Assembly: GCF_012940005.1 (NCBI RefSeq)
Contig: NZ_SPMX01000029.1
Location: 1-64,000 of the forward strand
Direction: 5' to 3'
DNA length: 64,000 bases
DNA from: Candidatus Accumulibacter contiguus
GTDB lineage: Bacteria; Pseudomonadota; Gammaproteobacteria; Burkholderiales; Rhodocyclaceae
Shown piece after piece: positions 46,197 through 56,087 of the stretch. A program made the translations under genes and the position numbers. Position 1 is the stretch's first letter, and every line of letters starts with the position of its first letter. The notes beneath the pieces were generated by a model that was not told the DNA's origin, made no database searches, and was given only the letters and a program-made list of their open reading frames with translations.

Positions 46197-47636
46197 TCAT
46201 CTGAGCAGATGCAGGTTGAAGTGACCCTTGATGAACTCCTGGAATTTCTCGACACCCTTCAAGGCGATTTGCAGCCGGCCAAATTCCATCATGTTCAGAC
46301 GATCCAGCGTGATGTAGTTGTCCGGCTTGCGCCCTTCGCGCAGCGCTTCCACCTGCCCGCGCAGGCGCATCAGGACCAGGAAGTCGAAGCTCTCGGCAAT
46401 CGTGGCCACCATTTTCTTGTTGACCACCTTCTCCCTGAGCAGCGCTTCCAGGCGTTGGTGGGTACTGCCTTCGAGCTTGCCGGCCTGGATCGCGAGCGCC
46501 TTGACGCCCTCGGACAGCGCAAAGATGCCTGCCTTCTTGATTTCCAGCATGCCCGAGTGTTCCCCTTCCTTCTCGCCCTTGATCTTGCCAAACCAGCCGA
46601 GCGGGGGGGCGAAGCGCAGCGTGTTCTCGACCATGCGCATCAGGAACAGCTTGTCTCGCTGCACGTACTCGTAGACCCGCGTCTTGAGTTGCTGCTCGAA
46701 GGAGGGGTCGCCGTAGATGGTGCGAATGTCGACAAAGGTACCGCAACTGAGGACGTGGTTCGGGCTGGGCGCCTGCAACCAGCGGTCGAGTTGATCGCTC
46801 CACTTGCCGAGGCTGCGCCGCCACTCCTTGTTGTTGGCCATGATCCCGCCCGTGCAGGGAGGAATGCCGATGGCAATCAGCGAATCGATCAGTACCTGCG
46901 AGAACTCTTCGATTTTCCGGATCTCGTCGGCGCCCAGTTCGTCGCCATAGATGATCGCATTGTCCTGGTCGGTGAGCAGCGTCTGTTCGCCACGCCCCTC
47001 GCTGCCGAGCACGACAAAGGCAAAGCGCTCGGGCAGATCGGAGAAGCGGTCCTGGCGCATCAGAGCGATCAGGCGCAGGAGAATCTGATCGTTGAGATGG
47101 GCAATCATGCGCACCACGTCTCGCGTCTTGGTGCCGCTGCCGCTGAGGTGCAGAACCAGGCTCTGAATTCTCGCGTAGACGGTTTTCAGTTCTTCGAAGT
47201 CCCTGGCCTTCTCGATGTCGAGTACCAGTTGATGCGGCGAGTGCGACTGCAGGCGGATGATGTCGCTGTCGGTGATGATTCCCGAGAGCTTGCCCTGGTC
47301 GTCGACCACCACCAGACGATGGATCCGCTGGCGCGACATCCGGTACAAGGCTTCGTAGAGCAGGTCGTTTTCGCCAATCACTGACAGCGGACTGTTCATG
47401 ATCGCCCGGACGGAGAGCGTAGACGGGTCGGTGCCAGCGGCGACGACCTTGTTGCGCAGGTCACGGTCGGTCATGATGCCGCTCGGCAGTTTGTTTTCAC
47501 AGACCACGACGCTGGAGATGTTCTTCTCGCGCATGGTTCTGACCGCATCGACCAGCGCATCATCGGGTCCGCAGGTGACCACCGCGCGCTGGCAGAAATC
47601 CTTCACCGGGCGAAAAAACTGACCCTCTTCTGCCAT
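46197..47636 (-). CDS. CBS-domain plus DUF294 nucleotidyltransferase-like signalling protein
   Basis: This 479-aa cytosolic protein has two CBS domains (RAVVTCGPDDALVDAVRTM and MNSPLSVIGENDLLYEALYR), which bind adenosyl ligands. A GlnD-like nucleotidyltransferase domain with GSEGRGEQTLLTDQDNA (metal-binding Asp pair) follows, then a C-terminal DUF294 helical domain. Family members are linked to signal transduction and sometimes to adjacent exonucleases or transporters. Here it lies between a REP palindrome and mrpG. ATG 47636 is used; the extra upstream frame lacks homology. Ligand and target are unknown. Confidence 0.82.
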   Translation of the reverse strand: MAEEGQFFRPVKDFCQRAVVTCGPDDALVDAVRTMREKNISSVVVCENKLPSGIMTDRDLRNKVVAAGTDPSTLSVRAIMNSPLSVIGENDLLYEALYRMSRQRIHRLVVVDDQGKLSGIITDSDIIRLQSHSPHQLVLDIEKARDFEELKTVYARIQSLVLHLSGSGTKTRDVVRMIAHLNDQILLRLIALMRQDRFSDLPERFAFVVLGSEGRGEQTLLTDQDNAIIYGDELGADEIRKIEEFSQVLIDSLIAIGIPPCTGGIMANNKEWRRSLGKWSDQLDRWLQAPSPNHVLSCGTFVDIRTIYGDPSFEQQLKTRVYEYVQRDKLFLMRMVENTLRFAPPLGWFGKIKGEKEGEHSGMLEIKKAGIFALSEGVKALAIQAGKLEGSTHQRLEALLREKVVNKKMVATIAESFDFLVLMRLRGQVEALREGRKPDNYITLDRLNMMEFGRLQIALKGVEKFQEFIKGHFNLHLLR

Positions 47637-47791
47637 ATCGCTTGCGACTCCTGATGAGATTGATTGGTTGGCCGGCGAGTGCCTTGCGTGGTCCGCTGGC
47701 GCGCAAATCAGTAAACTGAAACGTGTCATTCTAACATTGGCAGGACGGCCGCCCCTGCAAAACCTGCCATTTCTGCCATTTCACCCGATGC

Positions 47792-48136
47792 TCATGATTT
47801 CTTGTTCGTTTCGCGACGCATCCTTGTTCGCTGTTCGGTACTGGACTGGCGATGCAGCGCCGCCTTGGCCAGCAGATGCGCAGTCACCGGCGCGGTGATG
47901 AACAGGAAAAGCAGGATCGCCAGTTCGTGCAGGCTGATGCCGGTGCTTTCCCGGGTCGAAAAGAAGATCGCCGAAGCGAGCAGCAGCGCGCCGACGCCGA
48001 GGGTCGTCGCCTTGGTCGGGCCATGCAGACGGGTCAGGAAGTCCGGCAGGCGCGCCAGACCGATCGATCCGAGCAGGACGAACAGTGCTCCGAGAATGAT
48101 CAGTCCGGCAAGCAGCCCTTCGGTCGCCGCATTCAT
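47792..48136 (-). CDS. mrpG: Mrp-type Na+/H+ antiporter subunit G
   Basis: This 114-aa membrane protein is the last subunit of the Mrp complex. Three hydrophobic helices are present (LLAGLIILGALFVLLGSIG, LGVGALLLASAIFF, ELAILLFLFITAPVTAHLLA) with the family block RLPDFLTRLHGPTKATTLG. A basic Arg/Lys-rich tail follows. Its ATG overlaps the mrpF stop by 4 bases. Confidence 0.9.
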   Translation of the reverse strand: MNAATEGLLAGLIILGALFVLLGSIGLARLPDFLTRLHGPTKATTLGVGALLLASAIFFSTRESTGISLHELAILLFLFITAPVTAHLLAKAALHRQSSTEQRTRMRRETNKKS

Positions 48137-48402
48137 TCGATGAGGTCTCCCCGCAGCAGGAATTTGCACAGTGCGACGGTGCCGACGAAGCCCAGCAGCG
48201 CGAGCAGCAGTGCCACCTCGAAATACGCGGTCGTCGCCGTGTGAATCCCGAACAGCACGATCAGTGCGATGGCGTTGATTCCCACGGTATCGAGCGCCAG
48301 GATGCGGTCGGTGGTGTCCGGCCCGCGCACGAGTCGATAGAGGTTGAGCACCTGTGCGGCGCCGATCAGGACGAAGGCAATCTCGATGGCAGCGGTCAAC
48401 AT
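48133..48402 (-). CDS. mrpF: Mrp-type Na+/H+ antiporter subunit F
   Basis: This 89-aa protein has three helices and the motif YRLVRGPDTTDRILALDTVG, diagnostic for MrpF. It overlaps mrpE by 7 bases and mrpG by 4, so all are translated from one mRNA. In other bacteria MrpF has been linked to bile-salt and Na+ export. Confidence 0.92.
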   Translation of the reverse strand: MLTAAIEIAFVLIGAAQVLNLYRLVRGPDTTDRILALDTVGINAIALIVLFGIHTATTAYFEVALLLALLGFVGTVALCKFLLRGDLIE

Positions 48403-48887
48403 GCAAAAATCTCCCGCAGTGGTCGCTCGTAACGCTTCTTGATCGCGCGCGCCAGCGCCTGCGGATCGGGTGCATCGAGGGCATGTACGAGCAGAATCCA
48501 GCGCTGCTGATCCAGGTCGATGGCAACCGTTCCCGGCGTCAGCGAGACGACGCTGGCGAGCAGCGTGGCGACAAACGGGTCGCGCAGATCCAGCGGCACT
48601 TCAATGAAGGCTGGCGACAGCCGCTGCAGCGGACCGATCACCTGACGCGCCACACGCCAGTTGGCAGTGACGATGTCGGCGGCAAAGATACCGAGAAAAC
48701 GCAGCGCCTGCCAGGGCCGGACGAGACGTGGCGGGTTCGGCCAGAAGGATCGCGTCAGTAGCGGCACGGCGACGGCCAGCACACTGCCGAGCAACAGCAG
48801 GCCAGGCGTGACGGAACTGCTGATCACCACCCACAGCAGCAAGACCGTCAACGACAGCAGCGGCCGCGGCAGGATCCTGCCGATCAT
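48396..48887 (-). CDS. mrpE: Mrp-type Na+/H+ antiporter subunit E
   Basis: This 163-aa protein has two or three N-terminal membrane helices (LLSLTVLLLWVVISSSVTPG region) and a cytosolic C-terminal half containing FIEVPLDLRDPFVATLLASV and SLTPGTVAIDLD, typical of MrpE. It overlaps mrpD by 4 bases. Confidence 0.9.
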   Translation of the reverse strand: MIGRILPRPLLSLTVLLLWVVISSSVTPGLLLLGSVLAVAVPLLTRSFWPNPPRLVRPWQALRFLGIFAADIVTANWRVARQVIGPLQRLSPAFIEVPLDLRDPFVATLLASVVSLTPGTVAIDLDQQRWILLVHALDAPDPQALARAIKKRYERPLREIFAC

Positions 48888-50404
48888 GGCATGGCCTCAG
48901 CAGGGGTTTTCGCCGGCCTGGGCCCGAGAACGCCAGCGACGTAGGCGCCGGGCGCATGCAGTTGTGCGGCTGCGCGCTCGCCGTAGTCGGCGAGCGGGCG
49001 TGCCAGCACGGCCAGCAGCGGACCCGCGGCGACGAGTAGCAGGGTGGCGCTCACTTTCTGCCAGGCGATGGCCTCGGTTGCTGCCTGCCCGGCTGCTGCT
49101 GCCCGGTTTTTCCAGATCAGATGGCAGCCGTCGCGCGCCAGGGCGATCATGACCACGAAGCCGGCACACAGCAGGACGACCCAGATAGCCGGGCCGGCGG
49201 CGACTGCGCGTAGCGTCGTCAGCAGCATCAGCTTGCCGACGAAGCCGGAGAAAGGCGGCAAACCGGCAGCCGTCGTCGCCGCGACCAGGAAAGCCACTTT
49301 CAGCCAACTGGCTGGCGATGCTCCTCGGGTCGTGAAGTGGTCGGCGGCACTGCCGCGCTGCTCGGCAATGACGCCGGCGAGCAGGAAGAAAGCGGCGCCG
49401 GCCAGGGTCGATTGCACCAGGTAGTAGATGGCTGCCGCGCTGACCTCTGCACTCGCCTGTGCCGGCGTGACCAGCAGAGCGCCGGCCGAGAGCAGGACCA
49501 GCCAGGCGGCGAGCGCCCGCAGACGCACCGCCACCAGTGTGCCGAGGGCCGCAAAGACGACCGTGGCAAGCGCCAGCGCCGTCAGCCAGTGATCGAGCAG
49601 GTCGGGCATCGTCGGCGCCAGGGCGATCACCTGTACGCGCAGGATGGCGACGATGCCGACCTTGGTCATGATCGCAAAGAGTGCGGCGACCGGCGCGCCG
49701 GCGGCGCTATAGGCGTGCGGCAGCCAGAACGACAGCGGCAACAGCCCGGCTTTCAGCAAGAAAACGGCGATCAGCAGGGCAAACGCCAGCCGGGCCAGCG
49801 CCTGATCGTGCCCTGGCAGCGTCAGTCGATATGCCAGATCGGCCAGGTTGAGCGTACCCAGCGTGCCGTAGAGCAGTCCCAGGGCAATCAGAAAAAGCGC
49901 CGAGCCAAGCAGGTTGAGTACGACATAGGTGATCCCTGCGCGCGTTCGCTCGAGTCCGCCAGCGTGCGCCAGCAGCGTGTAGGAGGCGAGCAGCATGACT
50001 TCGAAAAAAACGAAGAGATTGAACAGGTCGCCGGTCAGGAAGGCGCCGAGCAGGCCCAGCAACTGTAGCTGAAACAGGGGATGAAAATGCCTGCCGCGCT
50101 GGTCGAATCCGGCACTGGCGTAGAGCAGCGAAACGAAACCCAGCACGGCGGTCAGCAGCGTCATCGCCGCTGCCAGTCGATCGACGACCAGCACGATGCC
50201 GAAGGGTGCCGGCCAGTCACCGAGCGCGTACACCCGCAATTGCCCGTCGTCGGCGAGCAGCGCCAGCCAGGCCGTGAGCAGCACCAGCAGGGCCGTCGCC
50301 AACCCCCCGACTACGCGCTGGAACGGCAGTCGATCGCCAAGCAACTGCAACAGGGCGGCGGCAAATGGGATCAGGATCGGCAGGATCGGCGCGTGCGTGA
50401 TCAC
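48884..50404 (-). CDS. mrpD: Mrp-type Na+/H+ antiporter subunit D (NuoM/N-like)
   Basis: This is a 506-aa polytopic protein homologous to the proton-pumping subunits of complex I. Key blocks are FFEVMLLASYTLLAHAGG with the conserved Glu, LLKAGLLPLSFWLPHAYSAA with the transport Lys and the following helices. GTG 50404 is the start: it overlaps the mrpC stop as GTGA, which marks coupling. A longer frame to 50773 is antisense-like to mrpC coding in another frame and is rejected. Confidence 0.92.
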   Translation of the reverse strand: MITHAPILPILIPFAAALLQLLGDRLPFQRVVGGLATALLVLLTAWLALLADDGQLRVYALGDWPAPFGIVLVVDRLAAAMTLLTAVLGFVSLLYASAGFDQRGRHFHPLFQLQLLGLLGAFLTGDLFNLFVFFEVMLLASYTLLAHAGGLERTRAGITYVVLNLLGSALFLIALGLLYGTLGTLNLADLAYRLTLPGHDQALARLAFALLIAVFLLKAGLLPLSFWLPHAYSAAGAPVAALFAIMTKVGIVAILRVQVIALAPTMPDLLDHWLTALALATVVFAALGTLVAVRLRALAAWLVLLSAGALLVTPAQASAEVSAAAIYYLVQSTLAGAAFFLLAGVIAEQRGSAADHFTTRGASPASWLKVAFLVAATTAAGLPPFSGFVGKLMLLTTLRAVAAGPAIWVVLLCAGFVVMIALARDGCHLIWKNRAAAAGQAATEAIAWQKVSATLLLVAAGPLLAVLARPLADYGERAAAQLHAPGAYVAGVLGPRPAKTPAEAMP

Positions 50405-50727
50405 TGCTCTTTTCCTGCGTCGACATGATCGGACCCCGACTCGGCCAGGCCGCGCAGGGCGAGCATCGCCAGATAGGCGGTCATGCCGAAACCGATGACG
50501 ATGGCGGTGAGCACCAGCGCCTGCGGCAGGGGGTCGGTGTAGCTGGCGCCGGCCCGGAGCAGCGGCGGTGCGTCGAGTCGCAGGCGGCCGCTGGCAAAAA
50601 GAAACAGGTTGACCGCGTAGGAGAGCAGCGTCAGGCCGAGCAACACCGGGAAAGTGCGTGCGCGCAGGATGAGGAAGACACCGCAGGCGGTCAGCACCCC
50701 GACGGCAATCGCCAGCAGCGCTTCCAT
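50401..50727 (-). CDS. mrpC: Mrp-type Na+/H+ antiporter subunit C (NuoK-like)
   Basis: This 108-aa protein with three helices (LLAIAVGVLTACGVFLIL, LLGLTLLSYAVNLFLFASG, ALVLTAIVIGFGMTAYLAML) carries the NuoK-type TDPLPQALVLTAIVIG motif. It overlaps both neighbours by a few bases. Confidence 0.92.
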   Translation of the reverse strand: MEALLAIAVGVLTACGVFLILRARTFPVLLGLTLLSYAVNLFLFASGRLRLDAPPLLRAGASYTDPLPQALVLTAIVIGFGMTAYLAMLALRGLAESGSDHVDAGKEQ

Positions 50728-53531
50728 CAGCTCTTCTCCCGTGAACTGCGGGCGCGTAGCGAGAGTCCGCCAATTCCCGAGAGTACGGTCAGGACGACGG
50801 TGACCACGACGATATACACGCCGAGGTCGAAAACCATCGCCGAAGCCAGCTCGACGTCGCCGAGCAGCGGTAGCTGCAAGTGGCCGTGCGCGCTGGTCAG
50901 GAAGGGTCGCGCAAAAGGCCAGCTCGCCACCCCGATGCCGGCCGCCAGCAGCAGGCCCAGCGCCAGCAGCCTGGCGGGATGGTGTGGCAGGCGCGGCTGC
51001 GCAAAAGCGATGCCGTTGCCGAGATACTGCATGATCAAGGCGACACTGCTGACCAGCCCGGCGACGAAACCACCACCGGGCTGATGGTGTCCGCGCAGCA
51101 AGAGGTAGACCGATACGGTCAGCGCCAGAGGAAGCAGCGGGCGCATCAACATCGCCAGAAAGAGTGGATGCGCTTCCTCGCTCCAGCGTCGTCCATCGCC
51201 GTCCTGTGCCGGCGCGATCAGGACCAGACGGTCGAGCAGCGCATGCGAGGCGAGCGCGACCATCGCCAGCACGGTGATTTCGCCCAAGGTATCAAAACCA
51301 CGAAAATCGACCAGGATGACATTGACGACGTTGGCGCCGCCCCCGCCGGGAAGCGATTGCTGCAGATAGAAGCCCGAGATGGTCTCGAACGGGGCCGCGA
51401 GCATCTGCAGGGTGATCAGCCCGAGACCACCGCCGGCGAGCAGCGCCAGCAGGAGGTCGCGGGACAGCCGGCGGGCACTGCTCTTCGGCGCGCTCTGCGG
51501 CGGCAGATAGTAGAGCACCAGCAGCATCAGGATGATCGTCCCGGTTTCGACGGCGAACTGGGTCAGGGCCAGGTCAGGCGCCGAAAAGCGCAGGAAAGTC
51601 AGCGCCACCACCAGTCCGACGACGCTGACCAGGAGCAGCGCCAGCAGCCGCTGTCGATACAGCAGCGTCGCCCCCAGTGTCCCGAGCAGCAGCGTCAGCA
51701 AGGCAGCGACGGCGGCTTCGTCGGCCGGCTGACCGGGTAGCCGGATCCCGGAGGCCGGCCCCGAGAAATAGGCCCAGCCGCCGAGCAGCACGACGAAGCT
51801 CAAGAGCAGCGCGTTGTAGCGCTGCAATGAAGCATTGTCGAGCATCGCCAGAATCTGTCGTGCGCTGCTCGCGAGCTGGCGATAGCAGCGCTCGAAAGCG
51901 GTGCGCGCGTGCATCGGCGGCAACTGTGCCTGCCAGGCGAATAGCGGCGCGCGCAACGCATAGACGATGACCCCGCCGGCCAGCGCCAGCAGGCTCATCA
52001 ACACAGGTTGATTGAAGCCGTGCCACAGTGCCAGTTCAAATTCGGGAAGCGGTCCCTGCAGCGTGGACAGTGCCGCGGCAGCGAGCCAGGGACCGACCGT
52101 CCAGCCCGGAAACAGGCCGACCAGCAGACACAGCAGCACCAGCAGCTCGATCGGTGCGCGCATCCAGCGCGGTGGTTCGTGCGGCTGGCGCGGCAGATCG
52201 ATCGCTTCGCCATTGAAGAAAACGTCGTGCACAAAGCGCGACGAGTAGGCGACGGCGAGCATGCCGGCGAGCGTGGCAAACAGCGGCAGCGCCCAGCCGA
52301 GCGTGGCAAACTGCGGGGCACTGACGGTTTCGGCGAAAAACATCTCCTTGCTCAGGAAACCGTTCAGCAGCGGTACGCCGGCCATCGATCCGGCGGCGAG
52401 GATCGCCAGGGTGGCGGTGATCGGCATCACCCGGAACATGCCATTGACGCGGCGCATGTCGCGCGTCCCGCACTCGTGGTCGATGACGCCGGCGGCCATG
52501 AACAGCGAAGCCTTGAAGATTGCGTGGTTGATGATATGGAAGAGAGCGGCGACCACCGACAGCGGCGTGTCGAGACCGAACAGCAGCGTGATCAGACCGA
52601 GCTGGCTGATCGTCGAGTACGCCAGCAGTCCCTTGATGTCGTTGCGAAACAGCGCCATGGCTGCGGCGTAGACGAGGGTCAGCGCACCGCTGCCGCCGAC
52701 CAGCCAGAACCACAGTTCGCTGCCGCCGAGCGCCGGATACAGGCGGGCGAGCAGGAAAACCCCGGCCTTGACCATCGTCGCCGAATGCAGATAGGCCGAG
52801 ACCGGCGTCGGCGCCGTCATCGCGTTCGGCAGCCAGAAATGGAAGGGAAACTGTGCCGACTTGGTAAACGCCCCGAGCAGGATCAGGATCAGCGTCGGGG
52901 CGTAGAGCGCGTGTGCGCGGATGCGTTCGCCGGCGGCGAGGATCACCGACAGATCAAAACTGCCGGCGATCCCGCCGAGCAGCAGAATGCCGGCAAGCAG
53001 CGCCAGACCGCCAGCGCCGGTGACCGCCAGGGCCATGCGCGCGCCGATACGCGCCTCGTACTGGTCGCTGTGATAGGCGACGAGCAGGAACGACGACAGG
53101 CTGGTGATCTCCCAGAAGATCAGCAGCAGGAGCAGGTTTTCCGAAAGAACGACGCCGAGCATCGCCGCCATGAACAGCAGCAGGATCGAGTAGAAACGCC
53201 CGAGACGATCGCTCTTTGGCAGGTACCAGGCCGCGTAGAGCACCACCAGCAGGCCGATGCCAAGAATCAGCAGGCAGAACAGCAGCCCGAGACCGTCGAG
53301 ACGCAGGTGGAGATCGAGTCCATAGGCGGGCAGCCACGCCAGGTGGGCGAGTTGCGTGTGACCGGCCAGCGCCGCCGGCAGCAGCGGCAGCAGCAAGGCC
53401 AGACACGCCGCCATCACCGCCGCGGCAGCCAGAGCCGCGCTGGCTCGCCCGTAGCGCTGCAACAGCAGCGGCAGGGAAAAAGCGGCAAAGGCGGTAGCAG
53501 GGATGGCCGCAAGCAGCAGGCTCGAGTTCAC
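50727..53531 (-). CDS. mrpA: Mrp-type Na+/H+ antiporter subunit A fused with B
   Basis: This is a 934-aa NuoL-like pump subunit. FWEITSLSSFLLVAYHSDQYEAR and SAQFPFHFWLPNAMTAPTPV carry the conserved Glu and Lys of the antiporter core, followed by NHAIFKASLFMAAG. After about residue 770 the sequence changes to an MrpB-type domain (GLISSVALIMQYLGNG near MHQ-like PGGGFVAGLV). A separate mrpB gene is absent, so the fused form (mrpAB) is used. Start GTG 53531 begins NSSLLLAAIPATAFAAF. It heads the operon A(B)-C-D-E-F-G, which exports Na+ against protons. Confidence 0.9.
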   Translation of the reverse strand: MNSSLLLAAIPATAFAAFSLPLLLQRYGRASAALAAAAVMAACLALLLPLLPAALAGHTQLAHLAWLPAYGLDLHLRLDGLGLLFCLLILGIGLLVVLYAAWYLPKSDRLGRFYSILLLFMAAMLGVVLSENLLLLLIFWEITSLSSFLLVAYHSDQYEARIGARMALAVTGAGGLALLAGILLLGGIAGSFDLSVILAAGERIRAHALYAPTLILILLGAFTKSAQFPFHFWLPNAMTAPTPVSAYLHSATMVKAGVFLLARLYPALGGSELWFWLVGGSGALTLVYAAAMALFRNDIKGLLAYSTISQLGLITLLFGLDTPLSVVAALFHIINHAIFKASLFMAAGVIDHECGTRDMRRVNGMFRVMPITATLAILAAGSMAGVPLLNGFLSKEMFFAETVSAPQFATLGWALPLFATLAGMLAVAYSSRFVHDVFFNGEAIDLPRQPHEPPRWMRAPIELLVLLCLLVGLFPGWTVGPWLAAAALSTLQGPLPEFELALWHGFNQPVLMSLLALAGGVIVYALRAPLFAWQAQLPPMHARTAFERCYRQLASSARQILAMLDNASLQRYNALLLSFVVLLGGWAYFSGPASGIRLPGQPADEAAVAALLTLLLGTLGATLLYRQRLLALLLVSVVGLVVALTFLRFSAPDLALTQFAVETGTIILMLLVLYYLPPQSAPKSSARRLSRDLLLALLAGGGLGLITLQMLAAPFETISGFYLQQSLPGGGGANVVNVILVDFRGFDTLGEITVLAMVALASHALLDRLVLIAPAQDGDGRRWSEEAHPLFLAMLMRPLLPLALTVSVYLLLRGHHQPGGGFVAGLVSSVALIMQYLGNGIAFAQPRLPHHPARLLALGLLLAAGIGVASWPFARPFLTSAHGHLQLPLLGDVELASAMVFDLGVYIVVVTVVLTVLSGIGGLSLRARSSREKS

Positions 53532-53729
53532 AGGCGCCTTGACAGGGAGTGGATGGTCGGGTTCGTGAGGCCGGTGTGCCGGAGGCACGATTATAACGGC
53601 CCTGATCGCTTGCGCCCGGCCGCTGCCCGAGGGATGCGGGCGTCGGCGATCCGTCCGCTTGCATCACACCCGGTGGTACGGCGATGCCGTTGGATTTCCA
53701 TTCCGGTCTCTCTGCGCTATGCTGCACAG

Positions 53730-54569
53730 ATGACCAACAGGCAACCCGTCAAATTGCTGAACATTCTCGTCGCGCTCGTGGTGGCCTATGCGATCTTCTG
53801 CGGGCTCGTCTTCGCCTTTCAGGAGCGGCTGCTCTATTTTCCCTTGACCCTGGCTCCGGATGAGCTTGCCATGCTCGTTCGTGACGGCAATCTTCGGCCG
53901 TGGCGCCCCGAGTCACTGCACGCTTACCTGCGACAGCCCGAGGGCCGGTCTGCACGCGCAACCGTCGTCGTGTTCCATGGCAATGCCGGCACCGCGCTGC
54001 ACCGTGACATGTTCACGGAGGCCCTGGTGCCGCTGGGTTTTCGGGTGATTCTCGCCGAATACCCCGGCTACGCGGGCAAGCCCGGAAGCCTCGGCGAGGC
54101 CAGTCTGGTGGCTGACGCCGTGGCGACGCTGCGAGCGGCTCGCGAGGACTTTCCCGGTCCGCTCATCGGATGGGGAGAATCGCTGGGTGCCGGCGTTCTC
54201 GGTGCAGCACTGGCGGGAAATCCCGGCCTGGTCGACGGGATCGTGTTGATGACCCCGTGGGATTCGCTCGCTGACGTCGCAAGTCACCACTATCCCTACC
54301 TGCCGGTTCGCTGGATGCTGCGTGATCGTTACGATACGGTCGCGAATCTGCAGGATTTTCCCGGTCCTGCCGCCGTTCTTCTGGCCACAGAAGACCAGGT
54401 GATTCCGGCACGCTTCGGACACCGGCTGTTCGATGCCTTGTCCGGTCGCAAGATCCTGCACATCTTTCCTGGCGCTGACCACAATTCGTGGCCATTCGAT
54501 CCATCGCAGCGGTGGTGGGACGAGGTGATGCGCGCAGTGTCTCCCGGAGCCGGCCGGTCAGGCGATTGA
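53730..54569 (+). CDS. Membrane-anchored alpha/beta hydrolase (BEM46/ABHD13-like)
   Basis: This is a 279-aa predicted serine hydrolase with one N-terminal membrane helix (about 9-30, LLNILVALVVAYAIFCGLVF), so the catalytic domain is periplasmic-facing or membrane-associated. The nucleophile is Ser151 in GWGESLG. Asp222 (ATEDQVIP) and His250 (GADHNSW) complete the triad. The oxyanion block is VVVFHGNAGT. It is divergent from mrpA and converges with pepD, overlapping its stop by 12 bases. Substrate unknown. Confidence 0.85.
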   Translation: MTNRQPVKLLNILVALVVAYAIFCGLVFAFQERLLYFPLTLAPDELAMLVRDGNLRPWRPESLHAYLRQPEGRSARATVVVFHGNAGTALHRDMFTEALVPLGFRVILAEYPGYAGKPGSLGEASLVADAVATLRAAREDFPGPLIGWGESLGAGVLGAALAGNPGLVDGIVLMTPWDSLADVASHHYPYLPVRWMLRDRYDTVANLQDFPGPAAVLLATEDQVIPARFGHRLFDALSGRKILHIFPGADHNSWPFDPSQRWWDEVMRAVSPGAGRSGD

Positions 54570-56087
54570 AGCGCCCGTAACCGTCATGACCGTTGGCAAG
54601 CACAGTCCTTGGCTATCTGCCGAAGCGATGGCGGCCAGAATTGCCGTCAACAGATGCCAGGCATGCCCCACCGAAACGATCTCGACACGCTCTCCCGGTG
54701 CGTGCGCGCCGCGTATCGTGGGCCCGAACGAGACGATGTCCAGGTCCGGGTAGCTGGCGGCGAGGATGCCGCACTCGAGGCCGGCGTGGATGACCTGCAG
54801 CGTCGATTCGCTGGCGAACTCCCGCCGGTACACCGACTGGCAGAGCGCCAGCAGCGGCGAAGCAGGATTCGGCGCCCAGCCCGGATAGTGGCCAGACTTC
54901 TCGGCGGCGATGCCGGACAAGGCAAAAAGACTGGCAATCTCGTCGGCCAGCGCGGCGCTGCCGCTCTCGATGAGTGAGCGGACCAGGAAATTGCACGCGC
55001 CGCCGTCGGGGCTGAGCGCTGCCATGCCGAGGTTGTTCGATGTCTCGACCACGCCGGGAATTCTCCGGCTCATGCGCCGTACGCCATGCGGCGCGGCATG
55101 CAGCGACGCCAGCCAGACTGCCTGATCGTCAGCGGACATGACTCGTTCGGCGGCGGTGGCAGCGAAACGGATGCGCACGCCCGGATCGACGTCGAGCAGT
55201 TCCTGGCGCAGCACTGACTCCCACGAAGCCAGACTGGCGGCAAGGGCATCGGCCTGTTGAACGGGCAAGGCCACGATGGCCGAAGCCTCCCTGGGCAGGG
55301 CATTGCGGGCAGTGCCGCCGGTCAGCGCCGCGACGCAGAGCGGCAAACGACTCTCCAGATCACGCAGGACGCGCACCAGGAGCTTGATGGCGTTTCCCCG
55401 CTCGGCGTGGATATCGACGCCGGAATGACCACCGCGCAGCCCGTGCAGATTGATTCGCCAGCACGTGCATTCGGGCGGCAGCGGTTCTGCCTGCCCATCC
55501 CTGCGAACGTTGACGTCGAGTCCTCCCGCGCAGCCAAGGTAAAACTCGCCCCATTCTTCGGTATCGAGGTTGAGCATCAGGCGGCCCTGCAGTACGCCGC
55601 CGGCCAGACCGCGCGCGCCGCTCATGCCGGCTTCCTCGTCGACGGTCAGCAAGGCTTCGAGTGGCCCATGGACCAGATCCCTGGCCTCCAGAACAGCAAG
55701 GATCAGCGCCACCCCGATCCCGTTGTCGGCGCCAAGGGTAGTGTCCTCAGCGATCAGCCAGCCATCGCGAGCAACCGCCCGGATCGGATCACGGCAAAAG
55801 TCGTGCTCTGACCCGGTGTTCTTCTCGCAGACCATGTCCAGATGCGCCTGCAGAACCACGCCGGGTGCCCCTTCCCTGCCCTGGCTGGCCGCCTTGCGAA
55901 TCAGGAGATTGCCGGCAGCGTCGACGTGCGCGGCCAGTCCTCGGGCGACCGCCCATTGCCGGATCTCGTCGCGCAATGGCCCCTCCTCTTTCGAGCGGCG
56001 AGGAATACGGCAAAGCATGGCGAAATGACCCCAGACGGCTGTGGGTTGCAGGTTGGCAAAGACGGGGGCGACGGCGGCTGATTTCAT
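54558..56087 (-). CDS. pepD: Aminoacyl-histidine dipeptidase (PepD, M20 family)
   Basis: This is a zinc dipeptidase for Xaa-His and other dipeptides, 509 aa (E. coli PepD is 485). Metal and catalytic residues lie in VVLQAHLDMVCEK (His, Asp), AEDTTLGADNGIGVA (bridging Asp) and LLTVDEEAGMSGA (catalytic Glu then Glu). The lid domain contains RGGHSGVDIH, and GLECGIL near the end supplies the last ligand. The start MKSAAVAPVFANLQPTAVW matches the family start FxNLxPxxVW. Confidence 0.92.
   Translation of the reverse strand: MKSAAVAPVFANLQPTAVWGHFAMLCRIPRRSKEEGPLRDEIRQWAVARGLAAHVDAAGNLLIRKAASQGREGAPGVVLQAHLDMVCEKNTGSEHDFCRDPIRAVARDGWLIAEDTTLGADNGIGVALILAVLEARDLVHGPLEALLTVDEEAGMSGARGLAGGVLQGRLMLNLDTEEWGEFYLGCAGGLDVNVRRDGQAEPLPPECTCWRINLHGLRGGHSGVDIHAERGNAIKLLVRVLRDLESRLPLCVAALTGGTARNALPREASAIVALPVQQADALAASLASWESVLRQELLDVDPGVRIRFAATAAERVMSADDQAVWLASLHAAPHGVRRMSRRIPGVVETSNNLGMAALSPDGGACNFLVRSLIESGSAALADEIASLFALSGIAAEKSGHYPGWAPNPASPLLALCQSVYRREFASESTLQVIHAGLECGILAASYPDLDIVSFGPTIRGAHAPGERVEIVSVGHAWHLLTAILAAIASADSQGLCLPTVMTVTGASIA

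Noticed and set aside
48884-50773. Longer mrpD start at 50773
   Set aside because: The first 123 codons overlap mrpC in another frame and are not membrane-like; GTG 50404 overlapping the mrpC stop is the real start.
52008-53729. Long plus-strand frame opposite mrpA leading into the alpha/beta hydrolase
   Set aside because: The first about 570 codons are antisense to mrpA and rich in Gln/Arg; only the part from ATG 53730 is a real protein.
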